A stretch of 64,000 nt of DNA from Gnetum montanum (GCA_015680685.1 MNCI01005867.1:712813-776812), one strand, 5' to 3'. Counted from the stretch's first letter, positions 32,238 through 44,559 are shown. Made by a program: numbers and translations. Notes: generated from the sequence alone by a model not told the origin.

Positions 32238-34223
32238 ATGCCTCTCCTACAAGATTATAATAATGCCACACTTAGTGAGGAAGTTTATTGGAGAACCAAT
32301 GAACTCTATGACGATGAAGATTGGAGTATACAACCTCAAGTGGGAGTTTCCTATAAACATGAACGAAAACAACATCATCCCAACACACGAAAGTATAACT
32401 TACCCGATGACAATGAACCCCCACTGGCCACTACAAACTTAACACAAATACAAGAGGCCATTCAAATCTCATGTAGGCATTGTAAAGAGAGCCATCTACC
32501 TAGGCTTGATTTAAATAATTTTCCAAAATTTTCAGGATGCTACGACTTAGATCTGTATCAACATTTACAAGCCTTCTACGATGCCTGCACATGGAATAAC
32601 ATTGATAACGCGTGGCAAAAACTTAAGCTCTTTCCCATGACACTCGTTGACCAAGTAAAAGTATGGTATAGACCGTTAAAACCAAATTCAATACGACGTT
32701 GGTCAACAATGGTAGAAGTCTTTAATGAAAAATATCAAACCTATGCAAGAGTGTCAGCCTTGAGGAAACAAATCCAAGGATGGAAACAAGCACAACATGA
32801 ACCCTTGGACATGGCCTTAGAAAGATATTATGGACTGTTAAACAACTGTCTAGGCCATGGGTTTTTTGAGGAAAGGCTAATGTACCATATCGTTGATGGG
32901 CTACGTAATGAAACAAGAGAGACCTTAGGAATGTATGCCCAAGGTCAACTATATGCCCTACAAGCCCATCAAGTCCAAGAGCTTATTAGACGGGTAGCAA
33001 AAGAAGAAGGAGAAATGGCTAGATGGGAGAGTGTTGAAAAACATCAACGGGACCAAAATTTCAATCTAACAAAGGTCTATAATCATAAAAAGGAGAGATC
33101 AAAAAATCTCAAGGTGGAAACATCATCTTTGCCAATACAACAAACATTAGAAGAAGCCGAGGTAAAGATCAATAAGATGTTGGAATGGACGTATCAAAAG
33201 TATGGAGAATTTATCAACAATATTAGAGATAGAGTTTTGACAACCCAAGAAGTAGGACAAAACATTCGACATTTAGAGAAAAAGAATGAAGGGAATAAGC
33301 GCTCAATTGCCAATCATACATATGAATGCAACATATGCCTGTACGATCACCCCAAGGGCTAATGCCCAATACTGTTACATTTACATGAGCATTGGGGAAG
33401 CACGTTACATCCAGAGTTCGTAAAGAAGTACTGTGTTTGATCACAGTGGCAACAATCCTAGTCATGGTGGAGACCACCCTTAGACTGGAGTCACCCTTCA
33501 TATTATCTGAATCTAAACGCTTATCAAGTTCAACATCCTATTTCTTCAGCTAGGACACCATACTCTATTGCACCACAATACTATTCTCCACAATATTATT
33601 AACCCATACCTCCAACACAACCACCACCTTGTGCATCTTATACTCCTCCTAACTTTCAACATTCTCATTCTTTTCCTCCTTCCACAGTGCCACCAATTGT
33701 TCCTAAGGTGTCTGCACCACAACAATAGCCCATGAACAACACTTGTGCTACTACTACTAGCAGTAGTGAAAAACCTCCTCAACATCAAAAGTGTCCTTTC
33801 TTTAAACATGGTCGTAAGAAGGGACAACATAATTCAGAGGGCACTGCATCTTCCAACTTAGCACAAGCCCCACACTGTGATGCACCCTTACCTTCGAATC
33901 CAATGCCTCATGTAACTTCATCAGGGCTACCAACAAACACTCCAACAACCATACAGCCTAATGAACACAACTATGGGAGGCATCATCCTAATCCTTGCAT
34001 ACCATCTAATGGTCACCAACATCATAGTGGGTCAACTCATTATCTGGGAACTACATCGTATAAAGTGCCCAACTATGCTTATTATAATCAAGTGTGTGAA
34101 CCCTAAGGGGATAAGTATGACTGGGCCCCAATACTTCCAACATGCAAGGATCCTCATCTTCCACTTATTATTCCTTGCCATACTCAACTAATTAGTTATG
34201 GGGGATATCCCCCATTTCAATAA
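32238..34223 (+). pseudogene. Element E gag, nearly intact up to the zinc knuckle
   Basis: The longest open frame of the window: 374 codons (32238-33362) from MPLLQDYNNATLSEE. It includes the capsid core (VKVWYRPLKPNSIRRWS, then DGLRNETRETLGMYAQGQ) and a charged helical region, and stops inside the zinc knuckle: CNICLYDHPKG then TAA at 33360-33362, where D has CAA followed by the knuckle's last Cys. One C-to-T change therefore removes the fourth metal ligand and the tail. The tail persists as a Pro/Thr-rich relic (33363-34223; CPFFKHGRKKGQHN near 33798, stop at 34221). No protease follows. Confidence 0.85.
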
Positions 34224-35252
34224 TAAGCAGGATTAATAAATATTTTTCATTTTCTTTGATTTTACAACTTTTTGTTTTCCAATTTTTCATTTTTCAACTT
34301 TTTGTTTTATCTTTTTTATCTTTTTATCTTTCTTGTGTTTTTGTCTTTTTAGATTTTTGTAAGTAATCTCATCTATGAATAAAACACTCATGTGGATCGT
34401 TGGTTGTGGTGTGTTCTATATTATTAAGTCATGAGTGATCAATTATTTGGAATAGTGAGCCCATTACACCCACTCATCCACTCTATAAATAAGAGGTTCT
34501 GTTCGAGGGTACAGTGATATTCTTGACATTCTTAAAAACTTAAAATTAATTTTGTGTTCATTGTACCCAGAATGAAGAAGGATGGACCAAGAGGGATGAT
34601 TGGGGTGTGACATCAAGGGGACTTGTGGATTATCCTTGGTGACGTCTGTGGGTGTTATCATGCAACATGGTCGTACTAAGATCCTTGTAGATCTAATGAA
34701 AAATGGGAGTAAGAGTAATCAAAAGGGCACTTCAAAATCAAAGGCTGTTCTAGGGGGTCCCACTGGAAAGACATGCACCCATGCTTGCGGCTTCTCTAGA
34801 TTCAGTATTCAAAAAAGAAAAGAAAAAAAAAGAGAAAAGCATAAAAACACAGTGCCATAGAACAAAAGTCACTCGTCCCTTGAACAAAACGCCAAGCGAT
34901 CATATGCCTTGTTGTTATGATACTCTCATAGTTGCTCATCATGGGATGAAACAATGCAATGCCATTGTTTAGAGGAATGGACTTGGTCCTGATCTTGGGA
35001 CGATGGGTTAATGACACGTTAATCATGCTTTGCACGCAAGATTCATTGTGCCCTGGCTCAGTTACCTCATATCCCAATCTTTACGATCCCTTTCTCTAGT
35101 TCATCTCATCTCACTGTTCATGTAATTGTAGCCCGTGTCGTGTGTAACATAGAATTCATACCTTGTTCCAGTGATATTTACATGTGTGTGTTTTGTGGAG
35201 GTAGTGTAGATTTCATTTAACCCTTCTAGTACCCACGGACACTTTAAGTGTG
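34224..35252 (+). other. Gag-3' ORF spacer of element E, first part
   Basis: Matches D 24203-25228 closely; no gene. It breaks off in ACTTTAAGTGTG at 35252, just before where D has its stem-loop, because G inserted there. Confidence 0.75.
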
Positions 35253-36036
35253 TGATGGGATGCGATATCGCATGGGCCGCGATATCGCGGTGCATTGTCA
35301 TATTTATAAATAAGAGGTGGCTCTCCCTTGTTTCATAATCTAGGCCTAGACCATAGGGAAACTCTGGCAGTTTTTCCACTCCAGAGATAGATTAATTTCC
35401 ATGTGCTTACAGTAGGAACTCTAGAGTGAACAGATCTTTATTCAAGAAAACATTGTACCTGAACACAAGTTTTTGTATGGCAATAAAGACAAGCTTCTTA
35501 GATAAACCTTGTAGTGCATGGAATAGGCTAATTAGGATTTTATTAATTATTATTTATTATTTGTTATTTACATTCTTTATTAGTTATTTACTGCTTTCTC
35601 TCTCACCCTTCTCTCCTACTTAAGTGCCTCAGTACAAGCACTTCGAGCACGTGCATTATGCTTGGTGATCCCAGCAATGATTAGCATTTGGTAACCACGA
35701 TTGCATCGGTTTAGGGTGTGTACGGTAAGTGGGAATGAATGCTGATGCTAGGTTAATTTAGACTTAGTTAGTTAGTTAGAGTTAGTTAGTTAGTCTCTTC
35801 AACCCTTCACCTCGATAGCATAGGAGATAAAACATAAAAAGATATAAAAATCATATACCTCGGACTTACTTAACCATATACCATGACAAATACAAGTAAG
35901 TCTGGGAAGACAACGAATAATTAACCTTAAGTGTTCCATGAGGTGTGTAGGCACTTAGTCTGCGAAGTTTGACCGGATCGCACGTGTTACGCTCATATTC
36001 GTATGGTTGAGTGTAGAGGTACCTTGCCACTCATCA
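35253..36036 (+). repeat. 5' LTR of element G
   Basis: 784 bp, TGATGGGATGCGATATCGC to CACTCATCA. Only two GATATCGC palindromes precede the TATA box (near 35305). It resembles the LTRs of A, the solo LTR and 63652 (CCATGTGC..ACAGTAGGA, TTATTCAAG) more than D/E. Confidence 0.88.
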
Positions 36037-36037
36037 T

Positions 36038-36055
36038 TGGCACCGTTGCGAGGGA
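36038..36055 (+). promoter_or_regulatory. Primer-binding site of element G (tRNA-Asp)
   Basis: TGGCACCGTTGCGAGGGA matches the tRNA-Asp complement at 15 of 18 positions. Confidence 0.83.
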
Positions 36056-36178
36056 CTAAGTGTTTGTGTGCTAAGTAGAACATAGGAAATTACTCACATC
36101 TTTGGGAGCTTAAAAGAACCTTAGCATTAATTAAATGAAAATTTATATAACGGTTAAATAGCACACCGATAAGACACA

Positions 36179-38450
36179 ATGTCTTCTTCTTCTTCTCACA
36201 AGAGCAATACACCACCTAGGGACAATACTAGAGACAGTCGACAATAAAAAACACATAACCTAAATCCACCAATTCCTCAACAATATAGGATGACATATAC
36301 TCATCCTAATGAGTGTATACCTAACTTTACTTTTATCCTCCATCAATATGAATAGATGCGCTGGAGGGATTTGCAAGGTAACATCGTGTTACCTTTGGAT
36401 CGTGCAGTCCCCAACATGCTTCTCTGTGCTTTGGCACAGATCGGCATGACTCAGCTCTATGCTGAATACGTTATACATGATTTCAACACAAGGGATTACC
36501 ATCCCATAGCTTTACAACGTATGAGGGACTCAAGGCAGGAGAGCCAACATACACTGTTAAAGGGCAAAGAGGTCCCACACGTCCTAAGTGAAATTGGAGA
36601 TGGTGAACCACTTATAATGGGTTCTCTATCAAAAGATTTTCCCCCTCCTAATGATAGTGAGGAGGTGGGGTATCAGAACCTACGATCCATGATACACAAC
36701 CCTGGTTTTGATCCCTGTGAACACCAACTGTTCACAAAGGGAATAACAACTCATGATAAGGACGGGCACTTTGATCGTCATCACGATCAGGGCTGCAGCA
36801 GCCGAAGAGAAGGTAGGAAACATCATCATGGTGATGGTTCTCCTTCTTCTTCCCCTTCTTCACATCATTCACCCCATCCTTCCACATATGGGTGCAACCA
36901 TCATGAGCATAACGGTGAGGATAGAGGTAGGGAAAATGAGAGACCTCGACGAGAAAGTTGAGAGAGAGGACAAGGGCATGAACCAAGGGAAAGTAGGGAA
37001 CACCGCAAACATCACAGGCATCATGAAAGAGATGATCATGATGAGCCCCTACTTGCCACCCAAAGTATTCTTGATATAACGGAGGCTGTGAGAATACGAA
37101 CAAGGCATTTAAAAGATAGTCGGATCAAGTGCTTAGACATGAACAACATCCCACGCTTTGAAGGGGGATACAACACGGATCTGCAAAATCATTTATAGGC
37201 ATTCCATGATGCCTGTGCCTTGTAAAACATAGAGAACAAGTGGCAGAAACTAAAGTTGTTTCTCAGGACACTCATCAAGGAAGAAGAGAGTTGGTACCAG
37301 TCCTTAGAGCCGGAAACCATCAGGAGGAGGAGTACGATGTTAGAACTCTTCAACAATAAATATCAAACATACTCCAGAGTGTCTAACTTGCATAAGCAGA
37401 TCCAAGGATGGAAGAAAGGTACTCATGAACCCTTGGATGGTGCCATGGGCCGCTACTATGCATTGCTACATTGTTGCCCGAGCCATGGTTACGCACAACG
37501 GGACCAACTTTGCCACATCGTAGATGGGCTAAGGCATGAGACTAGAAGAACCCTTGGGACTTATGCCCAAGGGAGACTATCAGAACTTAGAACCCATGAA
37601 ATACATAGACTGTTGGAGTAAGTAGCCAAAGAAGAAGGTGAGCTATGAAAACGGGAAAGTGCGAAAGAATATAACCATGAGCCCTCTCTTCGAAAGAAGG
37701 GAGTGAAATTTTGTGATGAGGAGGATGAGTCATCACTTGAAGAGTTGGTGAATAGAAAAACCTTGCTGATTTAAAAACTAACAACAGAAGTATCAGCTAA
37801 GGTGGATCAATTGTGGGATTCCTTAGACTCCAGACTTGAAATTGTCTTGAAAATTGTAGAGGAGTCTAAGGAGGAACGAAGTAGTGACAACAATAAGACA
37901 AAGCAGAGAGATTCAGGCCCTGCACATAACAAGGGTAAGGGAAAAATTACTATCTTTGATGAGGTTGTGGATTCAGACATAGACGATGACAATGGTTGTG
38001 AGATCTGCCAATATGACCATCCTAAGGGATGTTGTCCAATCATCTCGCATCTACAGGAGTCTTGGGTGTATGCACTTAACCCAAGACTCAACCAACGGCA
38101 GACACCCCGAAGGTTACCTTATCCCTAAGGTAACCCAAGGCAGTTCCACCAACCATTAACGTACTATCCAAGTGGAACTCCACCACAACCCATTGGATAG
38201 CATCAGCAGTGGAAATACCCATAGTCATGGGGGATGCCACCGTCGACACAAAAATACCTTTACCAGAAACCTGATCCTTATAGCTATTATGTGCAGCAGC
38301 TGATTTCTCCAAATAATTCTATGGATCACATAACCCCACCATGTTACTACCGAGTTCAGGAGTATTTTAGGACTCCTTCTTCTTCGGGAGATGCCCCATG
38401 CCCATACTATCCTCCAAATCCACCCCATCTCTTACACCGGTAGCTCCACC
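36179..38450 (+). pseudogene. Element G gag relic
   Basis: Start ATG at 36179 (MSSSSSHKSNTPP). An early stop at about 36248 and another at 36353 precede the open stretch from 36356, with RWRDLQGNIVLPLDRAV. A His/Arg-rich region (36760-37040) is followed by the capsid core (37256-37621: SWYQSLEPETIRRRSTM, then DGLRHETRRTLGTYAQGR), stops at 37619, 37646 and 37773, a linker, and the zinc knuckle CEICQYDHPKGCC (about 38001-38039). The Pro-rich tail ends near 38443. The arrangement matches A and C. Stops and frameshifts exclude function. Confidence 0.8.
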
Positions 38451-38553
38451 ACCAACCACTCCAACAAGGCCCAAGGTAATTCCCACTCAACCACAACAAC
38501 CCAATATCATGAGGGCTCCCAATCCTTAATTCTCAGTTGGATCTAACAATTAT

Positions 38554-39200
38554 ATGCCAAAAATACCTTTCTTTAGGACCAACAATCCAACCAAGCCCTT
38601 GCCTTCACAAGCAGTTAAACATCTAAACACCTCCATACCGAATAAGATTTCGAGACCTCCTTCAACCCAGAAATTGAGGCCAATGCACACGGTTATGTTA
38701 ACACATACCGTTACCGACTGGATTAAGGTAGGCCACCTTCCCAATAAATTCTCTGGTTTGGGAAGCCCCCTAATTTATCTCCAAGTTGCTGGGAATGAAT
38801 CTCATAAGGCTCTTCTTTACTCAGGTTCCGGAGTCAACTTAATTTCACAAGAATTGTATAAAACTTGGAACCTGCCTCCACTCAAGAAGAGCAATATTCA
38901 CTTAGAGCTGGTTGACTAGTCCATCACTATTCCTTTGGGATAGGTTGAGGACATTGTCACCACCGTAGGTGGTTGGTCATACCTAGTTGATTTCTTGGTG
39001 ATCCAAATAAACAATGATAAAGGGGACTTCTTGATAATAATGGGAAGAGCATGGCTGAGCATCGTAGATGTGCGCCTAGGAATTTGCAATCTTTCCTTAG
39101 AAATATCCAAAAAAATACCTTTAGAAAGATTGAGAAGAAGAAAGTTCCATGCATCGCATGTAGTGAAACAGGGTGCCATTGCGTGCAGAAATCATGGGTA
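38554..39200 (+). pseudogene. Element G protease relic with altered active site
   Basis: Open stretch 38554-38919 ends in the active-site region KALLYSGSGVNLIS, where the usual Asp of DSG is Tyr (codon 38818-38820); element A still has Asp. After stops at 38917 and 38941 the C-terminal block FLIIMGRAWLSIVD follows (39025-39066). In the family this dimeric aspartic protease matures Gag-Pol. The Asp change alone abolishes activity. The region after 39200 to 39490 is the spacer to RT, with many stops. Confidence 0.8.
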
Positions 39201-39497
39201 AGGCGGAGTTTAACATTGCCTGCATGTAATCGATGTGCACAAGACATCGATATACAAAAGTGCCTATATGCAGTAGCCACATGACAAGAAAACACCCAGT
39301 GACTAATGGTTGACCAAGAAAAAAATTCAATGACATGCATGGAACTAACTGAGGGGATAACAAGTACTTACGTTGAAAGCATGGATGCACTTGAGCAGGT
39401 CCATGGCCAACTTCCAGCCCTTAACCCTAAAAACATTAACTAGGGGAAGTTGGAGATTCCTGAGAAGTTTAAATAAGAGCCCCTAGATTTAAAACTA

Positions 39498-40431
39498 TTG
39501 CACACCAGTTTGGGATACATGACCCTTAAAAATGAAAAACCAGTAATCATCAACGCAAAGCTTGCCCCCAAGCAAAAAGAGAGTTTGCTGAAGGTGAGAA
39601 ATAAGTGGCCAACAGCCTTTGCTTGGTCATACCCTGAACTAACCAGAATAGATCCTAGGACATGCCAGCATAGGATTTACATGGACCCCTCCATGAAGCC
39701 TCGCAAGCAACCACAAAGGCGATTGAACCTGAAGTTAAAACAAATAGTGAAAGTGGAGATAGAGCAACTTCTCAAGGTTGGGTTCATTTACCCCATTGGT
39801 GATAGCGAATGGGTTAGTCCTCTTGTAATCGTACCAAAAAAAGGAGGAAAATGGAGGGTATGTATAGACTTTAGGCTATTGAATATGGCAACATTCAAAG
39901 ATCACTTTCCATTGTCATTTGTTGACCAAGTCTTAGACACTATAGCAGGGCATCGCTATTACAGTTTTCTGGATGGGTATAGTGGGTACAACCAAATACT
40001 AATTGCACTAGAAGACCAAGCCAAAACAACGTTTACCAGTCCTTGAGGAACGTTTGCATACAAAAAAATGCCTTTTGGCTTGTGCAATGTCCCTGCCACA
40101 TTCCAACGATTAGTTCTAATCATATTTCAACAGAAAATAGGTAACGGAGTAGAAGTCTTTATGGACGACTTCTCCACTTATGGGACAAGCTTTGATCAAG
40201 CCCTCGACTGGTTAGAGCAAGTATTGAAACGATGTGTTGAAACCAACCTAAAGCTCAATTGGCAGAAGAGCCATTTGATGGTTCAAGAGGGCATAGTACT
40301 GGGGCATAAAATTTCACAATCAGGAATAGAGGTGGATTCGGAAAAAATTAAAGTCATCCAAGGAATTACCCAACAACTAGAAACTATCAAAGACATTCGA
40401 TCATTCCTTGGACACACTGTCTACTATAGGA
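39498..40431 (+). pseudogene. Element G reverse transcriptase relic
   Basis: One frame from 39498, interrupted only by TGA at 40044-40046. Motifs in order: EQLLKVGFIYPIGDSEWVSP, VPKKGGKWRVCIDFRLLN, YYSFLDGYSGYNQI, TTFTSP, GTFAYKKMPFGLCN, and the catalytic VFMDDF (FMDD at 40158-40169) followed by GIVLGHKIS and IRSFLGH. This set is typical of Athila/Tat Gypsy elements. The catalytic Asp pair is intact. The stop replaces the usual aromatic residue of the CPYG/CPWG motif, consistent with a G-to-A change of Trp. It would copy the RNA genome using tRNA-Asp as primer. Confidence 0.93.
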
Positions 40432-40990
40432 GATTTATCAAGAACTTCTCCAAAATTTCCAAGATGTTGGTGGAATTAACGAAAAAAGATGCACCATTGA
40501 AATGGACCAGGGAATGTGAACGAGCATTCCAAACTCTCAAACAGAGGCTTTTGGAAACTCCCATTCTACAAGCCCCTGACTGGTCTGGGCCATTCCATAT
40601 CATGACCAACGCATCTAATTACGCCTTAGGAGCTGTATTGACACAATTAGATGAACAAAAATGACCTTATTACATCCACTATGCCAGTAAGAGTATCACC
40701 GGTGCACAACTCAACCACATGACTACGAAAAAGGAATTAATGGCTGTAGTGTTTGCACTGGACAAATTTAGGCACTATGTATTGGGCTAAAAAGTATACA
40801 TCCATACGAATCATAGTGAAATTAGGTTCCTTATGAACAAGCCAACGGTTAGCCCACGTATCATACGTTGGTTGGTAATTCTTCAAGAGTTTGATTTAAC
40901 GATAGTAGATCGTAAAGGCATCGAGAATGTAGTCGCAAATCATCTATCTCAGTTGCGTTGGGACAACAAAGAGGATGAATATGCTGTATC
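40432..40990 (+). pseudogene. Element G RNase H relic, catalytic Asp residues changed to Asn
   Basis: Same frame as RT, with stops at 40662 and 40788. Order: FSKISKMLVELTKKDAPLKW, IMTNASNYALGAVLTQ (expected TDAS; Asn at 40608-40610), KKELMAVVFALDKF (Glu at 40734 kept), HTNHSEIRFL (expected TDH; Asn at 40809-40811), then WLVILQEFDL and ENVVANHLSQL (expected ADHLS; Asn at 40938-40940). All three changes are Asp-to-Asn, G-to-A. RNase H degrades the RNA strand of the hybrid; this copy cannot. Confidence 0.9.
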
Positions 40991-41099
40991 TATCCATTTT
41001 CCTGATGAAACCCTCTTTGCTGGTGTAGTAAATGATCAACCCACAGAAATAAATTGGTATAGTAGCATTCTTACTTATCTCATTTCCCAACAAACACCA

Positions 41100-42372
41100 C
41101 AAGGGTTGGACTTTAGGAAGAAACAACAGTTTCTTCATAAAACTAAGTACTTCATGGAAATCAAGGGACAACTCTATAAAGTCTGTCCTGATGGCTTGGT
41201 TCGATGGTGCGTGCCCAATAAGGATCAATTAAAAGTTTTCTAGGATGCTCATGAGGGCCCCTGTGGGGGTCACTATGCTGGGAGATGAATGACTACCAAG
41301 GTCATGCTTGTAGGATATTATTAGCCAATAGTATTTCGAGATGCCCATAATTTTTCCCAATACTATGAACACTGCCAATGTGATGGTGGAATGACTGCTA
41401 GAATGGAGGATCCACAACAATGGATTCAACCTTAGGAACCCTTCGATATCTGGGGAATAGATTTTATGGGGCCTATTATACCGATGTCCAATGGAAAACC
41501 ATATATCATCATTGCTGTTAATTACTTAACCAAATGGGCTAAAGCAGCCATAGTAATAGATTGCACATCATCTACGGTTGCACGATTTGTACAACAAAAA
41601 AATCGTAAACAGGTTTGGTGTGCCGCGTGCACTCATCTTTGATAATGGAACACATTTTACGGGTGCGAACTTTCGCAAATTAATGCAACACTTAGGGGTT
41701 GAGCATAAATTAACCACACGTTACCACCCCCAAGCTAATGGCCAAGCCTAGGTTACTAACTGGGAGATTACAAGAATATTAACGAGAACAATTAGCAAAT
41801 TTAGGCGAGACTGGAGCACGAAATTGAACGATGCTCTCTGGGCGTACTGCTCCACTTGGAAGCTTCCTACAGGCTATTCTCCCTATGAGTTAGTGTATGG
41901 GAAACTACCAAAGCTCCCTATACAGAATGAGCTTTGTACACTATCCACGACTTGCGACCTTCACCTGGACCTCGACTTAGCACAAAAATAATGATTGACA
42001 ACTCTGAACGTGCTAGACGAGAATAGATTGGTTGCACTATCGTTAAATGAGTTGCACAAGGCACATAGTAAACAACGTCATGACTTAAGAATTCGAAGGT
42101 TTAGGTACCAACCAGGAGACAAGGTCCTTTACTGGAATCCCACACATGTACCACAACGTATAAAATTTCAAACATTGTGGGAAGGATCCTATATTATTCA
42201 TACAAACATCCCCTCTAGAGCCATGATGATATACAAGCCTGATAGCTCGGATAAAAGAATATTGGTTAATGTACAACAAACAAAACCTCTTTGTGAACCC
42301 ACAACATCCAGTACAAATTACACCTTCACTAGCGGGCAACCTCGCTCTCTATTTCGGATCTCTCCCTTGTAA
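41100..42372 (+). pseudogene. Element G integrase relic, catalytic Glu now a stop
   Basis: Zinc-binding region DAHEGPCGGHYAGR and the CQCDGG region (41244-41395), with stops at 41241, 41286 and 41322. Core: GIDFMGP (first Asp 41460-41462), an extra A in an A run near 41600 that shifts the frame, IFDNGTHF (second Asp 41641-41643), then NGQA followed by TAG at 41749-41751. That codon lies exactly 36 codons after the second Asp, the D35E spacing, so the stop occupies the catalytic Glu position. Then WAYCSTWKLPTGYSPYELVYGK. The C-terminal domain (41995-42372) has GDKVLYWNP and LWEGSYII; no chromodomain. Integrase would insert the DNA copy. Confidence 0.9.
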
Positions 42373-44130
42373 TTCAGTCATGGGGGAGATGGCCACTTAT
42401 GCTAATCATTGGAGGCCCTCAGTTCTTTTTAGTTTTTTTTTACATATTTCTTCAACTTTTCTTGTTTTTCTTACAACATCATTATACTTATTCATTGTGT
42501 GTGTGTGATCCATCCTGTAAGTTTGTCATTCAATAAGTGTTATTCATGATGGTATGAACTATTTTCCATTGGTTGCTAATGTTTGATTTTTACCGTTAAG
42601 TCATGATGTTGATACTAAGGTATGTTTCTTTTGATATGGCAAGCAATGAGTTCACTTCATCCATCCATCCACCAGTTTCTATGGTCTCTCTTGGCTTGGA
42701 AATGTACAGTCTCTTTCTAAAAAGAACTTTAACGAATCGGTGACTAGGTATTTCTCAAACTAAGGAAGAACTCAAGGATTGAAAAGGGTGTGACTTCAAG
42801 GGAACTTGATGCATTTGTGTTGGCCGTTCTCTTGGGTGCTTGGATGTTTTCTTCTGGAGTTTCCTTACCATTCTGATGTTACCCAATTATCGGGAAGTTG
42901 AGAAAATAAAAATAAGAAGTCTTTGCATGGTGTGGTTCTCATGCATAAAAACACAAAACAAAACAAAAAAGAAAAGAGAAAAAAAAGAGAGAGAAGAAAG
43001 TGAGAATTCAAAGCACACCCCTTAGATGAAATAATCCCTTGGGCTACAAGCACTGGTTATGGAACAAAAAATGTTCCCTCTAACTAAGGTCCTTCTCGCT
43101 TCCCCTTCTCTCCTCATTTGTTTCATCAGAATGGTGGTGGCTCTTGGGCGAAGGAATTCTTGTTACTCAAGTTTATGGATTAGCCAAATGCATTGATGCG
43201 AAGTCACTGGAAGTGGTTGGTTTGAGGCCGGACTTGGAATGGGATCTGCTAAGTCACATTAATCATAAAACACATAAGAGGCTATACACCACCTTGTTCT
43301 TGAGACTCCATTCCATTCTTTTCTCTCCATCCTTGTCTCCATTATTCACCTCATTGCCGGTTGTATCATTAGTGTATATTTTGGTTGATGAATTATTTTC
43401 TTTTTGGTAAATTCTTGCGATTAAGACTTTAACTCTTATTCCAAATGACATTCCCAGAGCCTACGGACTCTTTGAATGTGGATTTGTCAGGGAATTAAGG
43501 GCATGAGCCTGCTTTGGGGAGGACCCACTGACATTCCTATTTGGTGCACCAATTAACTTCTTTTCCCTAACATTTTTGCAATCTATTTTATTTTATTCAT
43601 TTCCATCTTGACATCCATTTCATTGATGTCATAGTTGTCCCTTTTTATCTATATTGCTTATTCCTTTTCTTTCTCCATTCTAATGCTACCGAAGGTTTGC
43701 GATTAGTCATGGGGGTACGGGGCTCGATTTTTTCAATTTTCTCCTAGCCCTAATTTTTTCAATTTTTTCCTAACCCCTACACCTTCGATATTCACCATTA
43801 ATACATCTATAGATCCACAATCAGCCATACCACAACCTAGCCAATGGACTTACACCAAAGTAAGGTATCAATTACATGATGATTCAATCACCCTTGCTAA
43901 TATAAGATTGTGATGTGTGTGTAGATGATAATCATGCAATAATGGATTGGATCTGGAGGGACCACTTGGAATGGAGCAGTGCTGAAGCAGCTATGCAAGG
44001 AGCAAGATCGATGATGCGCTTATGGATGGACAACGAAAGGCACAATCTTGGCGTTGGCAGTAGCAACACTTCTTTCTCTCTCTCTTTCTTAGCTTATGGA
44101 TGGACACGAAAGGCACAATCTTGGCGTTGG
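42373..44130 (+). other. 3' non-coding region of element G
   Basis: No credible gene. It aligns with the A, C and H 3' regions. It contains polypurine-like motifs at 42375-42387 and 43703-43717, the stem-loop block at 43480-43537, and a duplicated 38-bp stretch ending at the E joint (44130). Confidence 0.75.
43480..43537 (+). promoter_or_regulatory. Conserved stem-loop block (element G copy)
   Basis: Arms TGTCAG (43485-43490) and CTGACA (43528-43533), extended by GGA/TCC beyond a small internal loop, flank a 37-base loop ending GAGCCTGCTTTGGGGAGGA. The stem sequence differs from D while the loop core is the same. In A the arms are TGTTAG/CTAGCA, with one pair now U-G. Confidence 0.6.
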
Positions 44131-44559
44131 GAGGGAGTTTTTGAAATTTTTCTCTGCGACTTGCGATTGTGTGACCTTTGCTTTTCCACTCATATCTTGC
44201 TCACTGGTACTTCGATTTATATTTTGTTTGAACCTGCTTGAACCTAGAGTGTTTAGCTTAGTCGTGGGGGAGAGACACTTGCTGAAAAAAGTGCCTAAAT
44301 TTTTTGAAATTTATCATTTCCCAAAGGACATCAGTTAGGATAATTAACTTAACACTTAGAATAATTGTGCCTAAAAATCATTTAACCCTTAGGTATACTA
44401 GGAAACTAAAATGGAAACCACCTAAGTCACAGGACTCATTATTATAACCTTTTAGGTACTATCACACGTGATAACATAAGATCTTTAACTAAGGCAAGCA
44501 GTAAGGTATAATTGGACTTCAAAAGCAACCTTACTAACACTTGGCCCGTGCGGTTGCAG

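Larger units (their letters stand above)
35253..44130 (+). mobile_element. Element G: pol-bearing Athila-like Gypsy, 3' end deleted
   Basis: 5' LTR, tRNA-Asp primer site, gag, protease, RT, RNase H, integrase and a long 3' UTR in standard Ty3/Gypsy order. No 3' LTR: at 44130 the G 3' UTR is joined to E sequence that in D starts about 50 bp after the internal TATA box. A 38-bp stretch (44019-44057) is repeated at 44093-44130, right at the joint. G is the only candidate here for the enzyme-supplying type, but this copy is inactive. Confidence 0.85.

Noticed and set aside
34801-34860. Lys/Glu-rich ORF ends as a charged protein
   Set aside because: Low-complexity purine tract in the E spacer, not conserved in frame in D.
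36732-37103. Minus-strand ORF of 123 codons over G gag
   Set aside because: Antisense shadow of the His/Arg-rich part of gag; no motif and no conservation in A or C.
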